In this document: positions 1 through 12,074 of the stretch, in pieces
How the letters are laid out: the number at the start of each line of letters is the position of its first letter
How positions within the stretch are numbered: position 1 is the stretch's first letter
Assembly: GCF_009727055.1 (NCBI RefSeq)
Contig: NC_052358.1
Coordinates: 43,754,404 to 43,818,403 of the forward strand
DNA length: 64,000 nucleotides
Source of the DNA: Benincasa hispida
Lineage: Eukaryota; Streptophyta; Magnoliopsida; Cucurbitales; Cucurbitaceae
Direction of reading: 5' to 3'
Notes under the pieces: generated by a model
Told to the model about the DNA's origin: nothing
Databases searched by the model: none
The model's input: only the letters and a program-made list of their open reading frames with translations
Made by a program: the position numbers and the translations under genes

Positions 1-3000
1 TCCTCCGCTTCTCAGTTCAAATGTGAACTGAAATGTACGGGATGCCTATGACAGATGGGTTAGGGCTAGTGAAAAGGCTCAAGCCTATATTTTAGCAAGC
101 ATATTTGATGTGCTTACTAAAAAGCATGAAACCATGGTCACTGCTAAAGAGATCATGGAGTCCTTACAAGGGATGTTTGGACAGTCATCTTCATCAGTAC
201 GACACGATGCTATAAAATACATTTACAATTCCCGTATGAAGAAAGGGACCTCTGTTAGGGAACACGTCCTAGACATGATGGTCCACTTCAATATTGCATA
301 AGCAAATGGTACTGTCATAGACGAGAAAAGTCAAGTCAGTGTGATCATGGAATCTCTTCCGAAGAGCTTCCTAACTTTTCGCACAAACATTGTGATGAAT
401 AAGATTGATTATAGTTTGAAAACTCTCTTAAATAAACTTCAAACTTATCAATCATTAATGAAAAATAAAAGTCAATAAGGGGAAACAAATGTTGTTTCCC
501 AAAAGAAGTTTTAGAAAGGATCGACATCTAATGTGAAACCTTCTAAAAAGAAGTTTGTTTTTCAAAGGATAAAAATATCCAAATGAAGAAAAAGAGAGAA
601 GGAAAAAAGAAAGCTCCTAATAAGAAGAGCAAGACTAAAGTTGCAAAAGGAAAATGTTTCCACTGCAACGTCGATGGGCATTGGAAACAAAATTGCCTAA
701 AATATCATGCTGAAAAGAAGGCTGAAAAGGCAAACCAAGGTAAATCTGATTTACTTGTAATAGAAATATTTTTAGTGGAAAATTCTCATTTGACCTGGAT
801 ACTGGATTCAGGCACCGCTAATCATATTTATACTTTCATTTAGGAAACTAGTTCCTGGAGACAGATGATGGAAAATGAGCTGACTTTCAAGGTAGGAACA
901 TGTGAAGTCATTTCAGCTGAAGCAGTGGAAGATATCAAGTTATTTTTTGGAGAATCTTACATTTTATTAGAAAATGTGTATTATATACCTAAGATGAAAA
1001 GGAACTTAATCTTTGTCTCTTGTTTATTAGAACATATGTAAAGTTACTTTTGATATAAATGAAGTGTTCATTAGTTCAAGAGGTGTTCAAATATAAAACT
1101 TGAAAATAACTTGTATATGTTAAAACTAACTGAGGCAAAAGCTATTTTAAATATAGAGATGTTTAAAACAGCTTAAACTCAAAATAAGATTCGGAAGATT
1201 TCTCCAAACGCCTATCTTTGGCACTTAAGACTTGGACACATTAACAGGATTGAGAGATTAGTAAAGAATGGACATCTAAATCAGTTAGAAGACAAATTTT
1301 TACCTCTATGTGAATCATGTCTTGAGGGAAAAATGATAAAAAGATCTTTTTCAGCAAAAGGTCTTAAAGCCAAAGAACCTCTAGAACTTATACATTCAAA
1401 TCTTTATGGTCTAATAAATGTTAAAGCTCGAGGAGGATCTGAGTATTTCATCAATTTTATAGATGATTATTCAAGATATGGCTATATTTATCTAATGCAT
1501 CATAAGTCTGAAACACTTGAAAAGTTCAAGGAATATAGGGCAGAGGTTGAGAACCAATTAGGTAAAAAGATTAAAACACTTCGATTAGATCGAGAAGGAG
1601 AGTACATGAATTTACAATCTCATAACTATCTAGTAAAACATGGAATTCAATCCCAACTTACTGCACCTGGTACACCACAACAAAATGGTGTAGCAAAAAG
1701 GAGAAATAGAACCCTGTTAGATATGGTTCATTCAATGATGAGTTATGCTTAGATACCTCAGTCCTTTTAGGGTTATACAGTGCAAATTACAGTGTATATT
1801 TTGAACATGGTTCCTTCAAAAAGTGTTTCAGAAACACCATATGAGTTGGGAAATGACGTAAAGGTAGTTTACATCACTTCAAAATCTGGAGATGCCCAGC
1901 ACATGTGTTGGTGCAAAATCTTAAGAAACTGGAACGACGTTCAAAAGTATGCCTATTTATAGGATACCCCAAAGAAACAAAATGTGGTCTGTTTTATGAT
2001 CCTCAAAAAGACAAAGTACTTGTATCAATAAATGCTACATTCTTAGAGGAAGACCACGTAAGAAATCACCAACCTCGCAGTAAACTGGTCTTAAATGAAA
2101 TGTCCAGAGAATCTACAGATACGCCAATAAAAGTTGTTGATCAGCTAGTCCTTCAACAAAAGTTGTTGTTGAAACTAGTCCATCACATCCTTCTCATGTA
2201 CTGAGAATGCCTCGACATAGTGGGAGGGTTGTTCAATAGCCTGATCGATACATGGGTTTAACAGAAACTCAAATCATCATGTCTGATGATGGCTTAGAGT
2301 ATCCATTGACCTTTAAACAGACAATGAAAAATGTAGATGGAGATCAATGGATAAAAGGCCATGGACCTTGAAATGGAGTCAATGTACTTCAATTTTGTCT
2401 AGGAACTTGTAGATCAATCAGATAAAGTAAAACCTATTGGTTGTAACTGGATCTATAAGAGAAAACGAGACAAAACTAGTAATGTACAGACCTACAAAGC
2501 CAGACTTGTGGCAAAAGGTTTTACCCAAAGAGAGGGGGTAGATTATGAAGAAACCTTCTCTTCTATTGCCATGATTAAATCTATAAGAATACTTTTATCC
2601 TGTTGTTTTTTATGATTATGAAATACGGCAAGTGGATTTCAAAACAGTCTTTTTGAACGGTCATCTTCAAGAAAGTATTTATATGTCTCAACCAGAAAGG
2701 TTCATTGAACAGAGACAAGAGCAAAAAGTTTGCAAGCTTAATAGATCCATTTATGGATTAAAACAAGCATCTCAGTCCTGGAATATAAGATTTGACACTG
2801 TGATAAAATCTGAACAAAATATTGACGAACCTTGTGTATACAAGAAAATATTTAATAAAACTGTAACTTTTCTGATACTTTATGTTGATGATATCCTACT
2901 CATTGGGAATGAGGTGGGATTCTTTGTTGACGTAAAGAGATGGCTAGCATCGCAATTTCAAATGAAAGATTTAGGAGATGCATAGTATGTTCTTGGAATC

Positions 3001-3216
3001 CAAATAGTTCAGAATCGCAAGAACAGAATGCTAGCACTATCTCAAGCATCTTATATTGATAAAATATTGTCAAGATATAATGTGCAAGATTCTGAAAGAG
3101 GTTTGTTGTCTTTTAGACATGGAATTCATTTGTCTAAGAAACAATGTCCTAAGACATCTCAAGAAATTGAGAATATGAAAAGAATTTCTTATGCATCAGC
3201 AGTCGGGAGTTTAAGG
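1..3216 (+). pseudogene. Ty1/copia gag-pol, decayed, part 1 (gag to RT)
   Basis: Polyprotein of a copia retrotransposon, entering from the left edge and broken by many stops and frameshifts. Readable in order: gag (1-480); a CCHC zinc knuckle with C-x2-C-x4-H-x4-C spacing (654-696); the aspartic protease motif DSG within WILDSG (about 796-813); the HHCC and core domains of integrase (1215-1960); and reverse transcriptase (2350-3216) with the catalytic YVDD motif (about 2881-2892). Two of the three integrase catalytic acids look replaced: the first Asp reads Asn (HSNLYG, normally SDL) and the Glu reads Lys (NGVAKRRN, normally a Glu before RRN). The element is therefore dead. Reading stops at VGSL (3216), where a solo LTR has inserted, and resumes as MYAML at 10981. 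Confidence 0.93.
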
Positions 3217-4591
3217 TGGAGGAACCCCTATGAAGGGGACCTTAAGCAGAAGCGGGATCTTCCCAATTCCCATTCTTTTGAAAAAAAAAAACGTATTCTA
3301 CAAAGAAGAAGAACGAGGTCATGCATTTAATAAAAATGATATAACCTTCCCAAAAAAAATTGAAAAAGAAAAAGAATTGGTTTCAAGAAACCCTTACCTC
3401 TTGAAAACCCTCTTTAACGTAAACGATTTCCAACCAAGGGCACAACCACGTATGAGACCTTAATATCCTCTGAATGGATCCAAGAGTGGTGGACTCTGAC
3501 TAATTTTTGGAAGAGGGAAAGGGAGGAAGGATTTTCTAGGAGGAAAAGTTTTAGATTTCTGTAATTCTGTAATTCTCTTGCCTCCCCTTCTCTATGTTGC
3601 AAGAGGAAGATGAAGACCCCTTCATCCACAAACCACATATGTGGTGGAGAGAAAAAAAAGGGGCAGGGAGTTGTAACTCAACTCCCTGCCCTTAATTAAT
3701 TTTAAAATTAAACAATATAATTATTTAATAATAAAATAATTAATAAATCATTTTAATTCATAATTAAAATTATAACAAATATATAATATCCAAATTATTA
3801 TATATTCATATAATCATATGTTATATCATATACAACATATAACATATAGTTTAACATTGTATCATATACAATATATAACCTATAGTTTCTTTTCTCTCAC
3901 TAATGACATTTAATATAAATCACATTTACATTAAATTTTAATTAATCTAATTCATATAATTAACATTTGAATCATATTTAAACATTTCATTCCTCTTATA
4001 AATACTTTATATTATAAGGTATCAAATATATTATAGTAATTATATCATATATAATTAAATAAATTTAATTATATCACATATAATTAATTCTCTCAATTAA
4101 TTTGAACAATTCAAATTAATCCAAAAGTTGATCCTCATTAGATCTATTGAGCTACCGAGAGGACCTCATGGACTTGTAGCTTGAAACTCAAACAGTTCGT
4201 GAATCATTAACTAAATTCTTTAATTAAATTATTCACCATCCGTTAATTGTCTGGCATTCCAGTAATGATCGATAGCTACACTTTTCGCACTACAAATATA
4301 TTCTGTGCCCATTGGATATAACCAATCCACGGTACAATGACCCTTTCACAAATTGCTCGTAAGTACAGCTGGACCAAAATTATCGTTTTGCCCCTATAGT
4401 TACATCTAACTCTTTAAGTACCACCGATTCCTCTAATGAACAATAAATCATAGTCCCACTATGATTAACCCCTCTCGGAAAAAGAGAGGGTGTGGCGCCA
4501 CTTTGTTCAAGCCACGGAATCAGCTCTTAAGTGAGTAATTTATCTATTTTTTCCAACATTGGGAAATGAGTGAATTCCATCTTGTGTAGCT
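3217..4591 (-). mobile_element. Solo LTR 'a', family A, segment 1 of 3 (3' part)
   Basis: First piece of a reverse-oriented LTR of about 1975 bp inserted in the copia RT coding region. On the + strand it opens with TGGAGGAAC, the complement of the family's 3' end GTTCCTTCA with small changes. The flank TAAGG (3212-3216) pairs with TAATG (10979-10983), a target duplication with one mismatch. LTR b interrupts it at 4592, and it continues at 6556 and 10685. Joining the three pieces restores the order seen in the other LTR copies. Confidence 0.85.
3661..3691. repeat. Perfect 13-bp hairpin inside LTR 'a'
   Basis: GGGCAGGGAGTTG (3661-3673) and its exact complement (3679-3691) enclose a 5-nt loop. 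Related but imperfect hairpins sit at the matching place in other family A LTRs, for example CTCCACCACT/AGTGGTGGAG around 6136-6164. A role in LTR RNA structure is only inference. Confidence 0.7.
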
Positions 4592-6550
4592 TGTTGGATT
4601 TGATGCCCTAAATCTCATAGGGTCCTATAGTTTGTGAATGTTATATACAAACTCATTATTTAATTAATAAAATATATGATATTTTATTCTAATTTTTGTT
4701 GCATTAATCACAAACCAATAAACTAAGTTCCATGGTTATCTTGTAACTTAAACATGTATATAGAGACATACAGATGGATCATATTTTAAGTGATAATCTA
4801 AATGGTCTGTAGTAGATGGATAATGCTGGATACCTTATTCTGATAACACTACGAGTATGTCCCGTTGTGTAGATGTTACAATTGTTGTAAAGTGCTACAA
4901 GTGATATGTTCCCCATCATTAATATGGAGACATGTGAGCGGGGATATTCTATACAAATGAGTTTGTATAAGACCGGACCATAAAATGAGTAGCCTCATTA
5001 TATAACACCATTCTTAATAGAGATTTCCATTTCATCAGGATGACCATAGGTAATAGGATCTAAATCCTGTGTGAGTTGTGAACTCTTGCTTATGAAGACG
5101 ATCTTTTGATTTGTATAGGTGAGAGTGGCCAGATCGCCGACTTAACATGCCTACCATTTTGGGGATTTGTCTCATTGGGGACCTAGGAATATAGCTATAC
5201 AAGAAAGAATTTACTCATTTCCCAATATTGGGGAAAGTAGATAAATTGCTCTCATAAGGGTTGATTTAGGGACTTGAACATTGTGGCACCACACCCTTTC
5301 TTGGCCCGAGAGGGCATAGTCATAGTGGGACTATGATTTATTGTTCATTAGAGGAATCAGAGGTACTTAAGGAGTTAGATGTAACCATAGGGGCAAAACA
5401 ATAATTTAGCCAGTTGTACTTACGAACAATTTGTGAAGGGTTGTTGTACTGTGGATTGGTTATATCCAATGGACACAGAAATATATTTGTAGTGCAAAGA
5501 GTGCAGCTGTCGGTCTTTAGTGGAGTGCCCGACAGTTAACATATGGTGAATAATTTAATTAAAAAGTTTAGTTACTTATTCACGAACCTTTGGAGCTTCA
5601 AGCTACAGGTCCATGAGGTCCCCTTGATAGATCATCGGATTTTATGAGAATCAAGTTTTGGATTAATTTGAATTGTTCAAATTAATCGAGGGAATTAATT
5701 ATATATGATATAATTAAGTTTATGTAATTATATATTATATATAATTACTATAATGTATTTGATATATTATAACATAAACAATTTATGAGAGGAATTAAAT
5801 GTTTGAATATGATTCAAATGTCAATTACATGAATTAGATTCATATAATTAAAATTTAATGTAAATATAATTTATATTAAATGTCATAAGAGAGTAAAAAG
5901 AAACTATAGGTTATATATTGTATATGATACAATTTTGAACTATTTGTTAAATGTTATATATGATATAACATATGATTTGCATAATATACAATAAATTGGT
6001 TATTATATATTTTTGTTATAATTTTAATTATGAATTAAATTATTTATTAATTATTTTATAAATATTTTTTTAATTATTTAATTTTTAGAATAATTAGGGG
6101 GGGAGGGAGTTATAACTCCCTTTTTACCTTTTTCTCTCCACCACTCACATAAGAAGTGGTGGAGGCCTCTCTTTGATATACCTGCAAAAAGAAAGAGAAG
6201 AAAAAGCAAATGTGAGACAGAATGTTGGTTTTCTCTATAAAGTTTTTTGGCTTCCCAAGTTTTTCCTCTCAAGAAAAATTCTTCCTTCTCCCTCAATCCC
6301 AAAACTCTCTAGAGCCCACACCTCCTAGATTCTCATCAGAGAATTTTAATTTGAAGAACGTGGGATTCAATTTGAAGAACGTCTTCAAAGGTAAGGTTTC
6401 CTAACCTTTTTTGTTCTTTTTGTTTTTCAAGCATGTTGTACAATTTATGGTTTTCCTAATGCATATACTGTAAATATTTGTTTTTAAAAAACGATTGGGA
6501 ATTGGGATGATCCACTTCTGCTGCAATCCTCTTTCATAGGGGTTCTTTCA
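4592..6550 (+). mobile_element. Solo LTR 'b', family A, complete (1959 bp)
   Basis: Complete forward LTR starting TGTTGG and ending CTTTCA, inserted inside the reverse LTR 'a'. Flanks are TAGCT (4587-4591) and TAGTT (6551-6555), a 5-bp target duplication with one mismatch. With the insert and one duplicate removed, the host LTR reads on as ...TGTGTAGCTGTGTTCCC..., matching the uninterrupted order in the other copies. No internal domain is present, so it is a solo LTR. Confidence 0.88.
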
Positions 6551-6861
6551 TAGTTGTGTTCCCAGTTCCCCAATCAGACAAATCCCCAAAATGATAGGCA
6601 TGTTGAGTCGGTGATCTGGCCATTCTCACCTATACAAATCAAATGACCACTTTCATAGGTAGGAGTTCACAACTCACTCAGGATTCAAGTCATGTTACTT
6701 ATGATCATTTTGATGAAATGGAAGTCTCTATTAAGAACGGTGTTATATAATGAGACTACATATTTCGTGGTCCGGTCTTATACAAACTCCTTTGTATAGA
6801 ATATCCTCTCTCACATGTCTCCACCTGAATGATCAGAACCAGATCATTTGTAGCACTTTAC
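6551..6861 (-). mobile_element. Solo LTR 'a', segment 2 of 3
   Basis: Middle piece of the reverse LTR 'a', lying between LTR b and LTR d. The first five bases are the second copy of b's target site. The last five (TTTAC, 6857-6861) are the first copy of d's target site. Confidence 0.85.
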
Positions 6862-7737
6862 TATTGGGGTTGATGCCCTAAATCTCGTAGGGTCCTATAG
6901 TTTGTAAACCTTGTATGAACAAACTTGTATGTGATTAATAATATTTGATATTTTATTCACCGTGTCTATGAAACATGTGATATTTTAGTTTCATTAACCA
7001 CAAACCAATAAACTAACATCCAAGTTTATCATTGTAACTTAAACATGTATGTGGAAACATACAGGAAGATCATGTTTAAGTGATAACCTAAATGGTCTGC
7101 AGTATATGGATAAGGTTGGGTACCTTATCCTGGTGACACTACGAGTATGGCCTACTCTGTAGATGTTACAAATTTTGTAAAGTGCTACAAATGATCTAAT
7201 CCTGATCATTCGTGTATTAGACATGCGAGCGGGGATATTCTTTATAAAGGAGTTTGTATAAGACCGGACCACGAAATGTTTAGTCTCATTATATAACACC
7301 GTTCATAATAGAGACTTTCATTTTACTAGGATGACCATAGGTAACATGACCTTAATCTTAAGTGAGTTGTGAACTCCTGTCTATGAGAGCGGTCATTTGA
7401 TTTGTATGGGTGAGAGTGGCCAGATCGCTAACTTGACAAGCCTACCATTTTGGGGATTCGTTTGATTGGAGAGTTGGGAACTCAGCTATACAAGATGGAA
7501 TTCACTCTTTCCCATGCAGGAGTAAGTAGATAAATTGCTCCCTTAAGGGCTGATTACGGGTCTTGAACAATGTGGCACCACACCCTCTCCTGGCCCGAGA
7601 GGGGTTTAGTCATAATGGGACTATGATATATTATTCATTGGAGGAATCAGTGGTACTTAAGGAGTTAGATGTAACTACAGGGGCAAAACGATAATTTAGC
7701 CTAACTGTACTTATGAGCAATTTGTGAAGGGTCATCG
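6862..7737 (+). mobile_element. Solo LTR 'd', family A, segment 1 of 2 (5' part)
   Basis: Forward LTR beginning TATTGGGGTTGATGCCC (the initial TG has become TA), inserted in LTR 'a'. The whole d+e block 6862-10679 is flanked by identical TTTAC at 6857-6861 and 10680-10684. LTR e interrupts it at 7738, and it continues at 9492. Confidence 0.87.
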
Positions 7738-9486
7738 TGTTGGGGTTTGTGCCCTAAAATCTCATGTCCCATAGTTTGTAAACACATTTTGCTTGTGATG
7801 TATAATATATGATATTTACTTCACTTCTTGACTTTGTTAATTTAGAAGTTTTATTTGCTTTACCACAAACCAATAAATTTAAAATCCCTACTAGTCTTTA
7901 TGTAACTTAAGCATGTATGTAGTGACATACAAGTGGATCATGTCTTAAGTGATAATCAAAATGGTCTGTAGTATATGGATATAGGAAGGAAACCTTATTC
8001 TAGTAACACTACGGACACAGTCAAGTGTTGTGGCTTGTCACAGATGATCTGATCTTGATCATTCGTGTAAGGAACAAACGAGCAGGGGCATCCTATACAA
8101 AGAGCTGTCTCTTATACACATCTAGATGTGTATAAGAGACAGGGGAAGTAGATAGATTTCTCCCTTAAAAGCTGATCCTGGGGCTTGAACGATGTGACGC
8201 CACACACCTTCTCATGGTCCAAGAGGTGTTCACACATAGTAGGACTATGTTGTATTGTTCATTAGAGGGATCCGTGGTACTTAAGGAGTAAGATGTAACT
8301 ATAGGGGCAAAACGGTAAATTGGTCCAGTTGTACTTACGAGCATCTGTGAAAGGTCATCGTACTGATGATTGGTTATATCCAATGGACATAGAAATATAT
8401 CTATGGTAAGAAGAGTTCAGTTGTCGGTCTTTAATGGAATACCTGACAATTAACGAATGGTGGATATCATGTCTAAAGAGTTTAGTCAGTTATTCACGTA
8501 CCATTGGAGCTTCGAGCCATAGGTCCATAAGGTCCCTTTGGTAGCTTGGATACAAGTTGAGAATCAGTTTTTGGGTCAGTTTGAAATGTTCAAATTAAAA
8601 AAAAGAGTTCAATTATATATGATATAATTGAACTAGTTAATTATATATGATATAATTGACTTTATGTATGAGATACATTAATTTGGAGAAAATTGGATAT
8701 AAATATGATTTATATCTAGTGAAGAAAAAATACTATGGTTAATATATGATATTAAGTCATAGGTTATGAATATAATGAGATTATATTTATATTTATTAAT
8801 TGGACAATTATGGGATAATTGGTCGGTATCTCTTCTATATTCGTAACGGATGAATAAGATGAAGAATCGCTTTGAGATGCTTAAATAGCTCATGGTGTGT
8901 TAAGCATAAGAGATAGCGTTTATGTGTGTCATCGCTAAAATCAGAGTCTATACGATAGTGCTAAACGATTGCTTAATGCCTACACCCGCGCGCGCTTTGT
9001 ACTAAATGATTGCTTATCTTTTACTAAACGATCGTATACTTCACCTAAACGATCAAGCATTTTGTCTATACGAAAGACGAGTCTTTTTTCCACTTGTTTA
9101 ATCATTGTATATGATCTTTTTACCTTCTCCCCTCTACCAAATCCAAACAAAGCCCACCCTTTGGATTCTCACTCCGAGAATACTGAGGGCTCTGAGTGGT
9201 GGTGTCATCCCTATTTCCTTCTGTTCTTGTGGAGACTATTCGTGGTAGACGATTGGTTGTTGCTGAACGATAGTTTGCCGTTCCAGCAAAAGCGAGACTT
9301 GCTGTAAAGAAAAGTCTTCAACTGGTATGATCTCTCGGTCTCTTATTTACTTATCCTTTAAGCATGCTAGTAATTTAGCTTTACAATGCATATCTGTATA
9401 TTTGAATGTATATGTGGAAATTCTATCACAATGAATTAGAAAGATCCGTTTCCGCTCATAGGTACTTTTGAATAAGAGTTCCTTCA
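7738..9486 (+). mobile_element. Solo LTR 'e', family A, nested in 'd', internally misassembled
   Basis: Forward LTR from TGTTGGGG to GTTCCTTCA. Flanks are CATCG (7733-7737) and CATTG (9487-9491), a target duplication with one mismatch. After its TATACAAAGAG box the sequence jumps through a 38-bp library adapter (8105-8142) to the GGGAAGTAGATAGA segment. Roughly 250 bp present in sister copies is missing there, so this copy is an assembly chimera or has a collapsed gap. The region 8946-9070 carries several CTAAACGAT-type motifs. Confidence 0.85.
8105..8142. other. Nextera mate-pair junction adapter (assembly artefact)
   Basis: A perfect 38-bp palindrome made of the 19-bp Tn5 mosaic end AGATGTGTATAAGAGACAG preceded by its own complement. 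This is the circularisation junction of Nextera mate-pair libraries and is not plant sequence. The two sides are not contiguous in the genome. Confidence 0.98.
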
Positions 9487-10679
9487 CATTGTACTATTGA
9501 TTGGTTATATCTAATGAACACAAAAATATATTTGTAGTGTGAAGAGTGCAGCTGTCGGTCTTTAATGGAGTGCCGACAGTTAACAGATGGATAATATAAT
9601 TAAAGAGTTTAATTAATTATTCACTTACCGTTGGAGCTTCAAGCTAAGGTTTAAAAAGTCCCCTTGGTAGCTCAAAAGGATTTAATTGAGAATTAGTTTT
9701 TGGGTTAATTTGAATTATTCAAATTAACAAGAGGGAATTTAATTATATATGATATAATTAAATTGATTCGATTATAAATGATATAATTGATATAATATAT
9801 TTAATACATTATAGTTTAATTGGAGGAATGAATATTTGAATGAGATTCAAATATATTTTCTATGAATGAGATTCATAATTGTTACATTTAATATAAATAT
9901 GATTTATATTAAATGCCATAAAATAGAGAAAAAGAACTATTGTTTATATTGTATATGATGCAATATTAAAACTATGGGTTATAAATATAATATGATAAGT
10001 TGGTTATCATATTTATTTATATTATTTATTATGTTGAATAATTAATCCATTTTTTCTCTCAAACCACCTTTGTGGGTGGTTAAGCAGTTTTTTTTTTTCA
10101 TGGCAAATGAAATAAATAAAATATGATTTTATTTTTCCATTAAAAAAACTGCACGAAAAAGAACAGAGACTATACGATAGGCTCTATTACTACATGACTG
10201 AGAAGCTTGCTAAACGATAGTTCTTTCTCAATCTTCTTCCTCCTTCAAACTCACAAAATCCCTCCTTACCAAAATAGTCAAAGTCCACAACTCCTAGACT
10301 CTCACCCCAAGTATACCAAAGGTTCCAAATGGTCATGTCTGCATTTTTGGTTCGTAATTTTCTTGAAGAGGGTCTTCAAGTTTACTGTTTGAAGAGTTCG
10401 TGACAGTTCGAGGGTTATACGAGAAGAAGTGTTCTTCAAAGGTATAATCACTTGATCTCTATTTCTTGTAACAGTTTAGGACAGATCGAGGGTTGTACAA
10501 GAAGAAGTATTCTTCAAAGGTATAATCACTTGATCTCTATTTCTTGTTTAAAAACCATGCTGTAATTTTACTTGGAATGCATAATCTATTTGTTTATTGT
10601 AAATTTATGTTTTCAATCAAAATGGAATTTGGACGATTTACTTCCGCTCATAGATCTCTTTTGTAAATGAGTTCCTTCA
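9487..10679 (+). mobile_element. Solo LTR 'd', segment 2 of 2 (3' part)
   Basis: Resumes the LTR d sequence (GTACTATTGATTGGTTATATC) after insert e and ends GTTCCTTCA just before TTTAC. The two d pieces total about 2.06 kb, similar to LTR b. A local duplication of the TTCTTCAAAGGTATAATCAC segment lies at about 10400-10545. Confidence 0.85.
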
Positions 10680-10978
10680 TTTACAACAATTGTAACATCT
10701 ACAAAGTGGGTCATACTCATAGTGTTACCAGGATAAGGCATCCAACCTTATCAATTTACTACAGACCATTTAGGTTATCACTTAAAACATGATCTATCCG
10801 TATGTCTCTACATACATGTTTAAGCTACGAGATAACCTTGGAAATTAGTCTATTGGTTTGTGATTAATGCAACAAAAAACAGAAAAAAAAACATATATTT
10901 TATTAAATAAATAATGAGTTTGTACAAAACATTTACAAACCATAGGACCCTAGGAGATTTAGGGCATCAACCCCAATA
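10680..10978 (-). mobile_element. Solo LTR 'a', segment 3 of 3 (5' end)
   Basis: Last piece of reverse LTR 'a', ending GGCATCAACCCCAATA, the complement of the family start TGTTGGGGTTGATGCC with one change. It is followed by the target copy TAATG and the resumed copia frame (MYAMLCTHPDICF). Confidence 0.85.
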
Positions 10979-11102
10979 TAATGTACGCTATGTTGTGTAC
11001 ACACCCAGATATATGCTTTCCAGTCGAAATAATCAGCAGGTTCCAGTCCGACCCTGGATATAGTCATTGGACTGATGTTAAAAATATTCTCAAGTATCTA
11101 CG
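10979..11102 (+). pseudogene. Copia gag-pol, part 2 (start of RNase H region)
   Basis: Continues the copia reading frame interrupted at 3216. MYAMLCTHPD and HWTDVKNILKYLR are the conserved link between RT and RNase H. It is cut after TATCTACG by solo LTR f and resumes at 14644 with GAGAACGATGGAC, restoring KYLRRTMDYMFMYG. The last five bases, CTACG, are one copy of f's target site. Confidence 0.9.
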
Positions 11103-12074
11103 TGTTGGGTTGTATGTCCTAAAACCCACAATTTGTAATGTTAAACATATTCTATTGTCAATAAATATGTTATTGATATTTATTCAATAAAACTACTATT
11201 GAATGTGTGAATTGCACTTGTATAAATCCAATAAACTAAAGATCCATGGCTATTATATGAATACATGAACTTTATATGGAGACATAAGAGTGGATCAAGT
11301 TCAATAAATAGCCAAAATGGTCTATAGTATACGAATAAGGCTGGGTACCTTATTCTGGTAACACTATCGGATGCAGTCCACTATGTAGTTGTTACAATTT
11401 GTGGTAAAGTGCTACAAACGAAGTGATCCTGATTCGTTCATGTATTGACATGAGGAGCGGGGACATTCTATGCAATGAGTTTCCACAAGATTAGACCAAG
11501 AATTAAGTCACTCTTATTTTATAACGTTGTTTATTGTTTAAGACTAGCTATTTCAAAATGATGACCTAGGTAACTTGACCTTAATCCTGAGTTAACTATG
11601 AACTCTTGTTTATTCGAGATTATCCTTATATTTTCATGAGTGAGGGTTGACTCAACAGCGTTGGCTCAATAAGCCTTCCATTTTAGGGGTAAGACCGGGT
11701 AGATAGCTAGGGACATAGGGTGCAAGACAGAATTCACTCTTACCCACTTTTAGGGATAGTAGAGAGGTTATTCCCTTAAGTGCTGACTCCAAGTCTTGAA
11801 TAAGGGGCCCCACCCTCTCATTGACTTGAGAAGGACTCGGTTTAGTGATTAAATCACAAATTAATTCTTCATTAAAGGATCAGTGAGACTTAAAGAGCGA
11901 GATGTAACCTCGGGGGTAAAACAACTTTTGACCAAGCCGTTATTATGAACAACTTGTGAATGGTTGACTTACTTATCATAGCTATATCAAATGGACACAT
12001 AATATATCTACAGTGAATGGAGTGCAACTACAGGCTATAGTGGACAGTTCTGTAAGTTAACAAATGTTGATTAA
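11103..12074 (+). mobile_element. Solo LTR 'f', family B, segment 1 of 2
   Basis: Forward LTR starting TGTTGGGTTGTATGTCC. The total insert 11103-14638 is flanked by identical CTACG at 11098-11102 and 14639-14643. Without the nested insert and its duplicated target site, the LTR is about 1861 bp, close to the 1843-bp solo LTR at 60211-62053. The terminal CCAACA seen there appears here as CCATCC. Confidence 0.87.
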
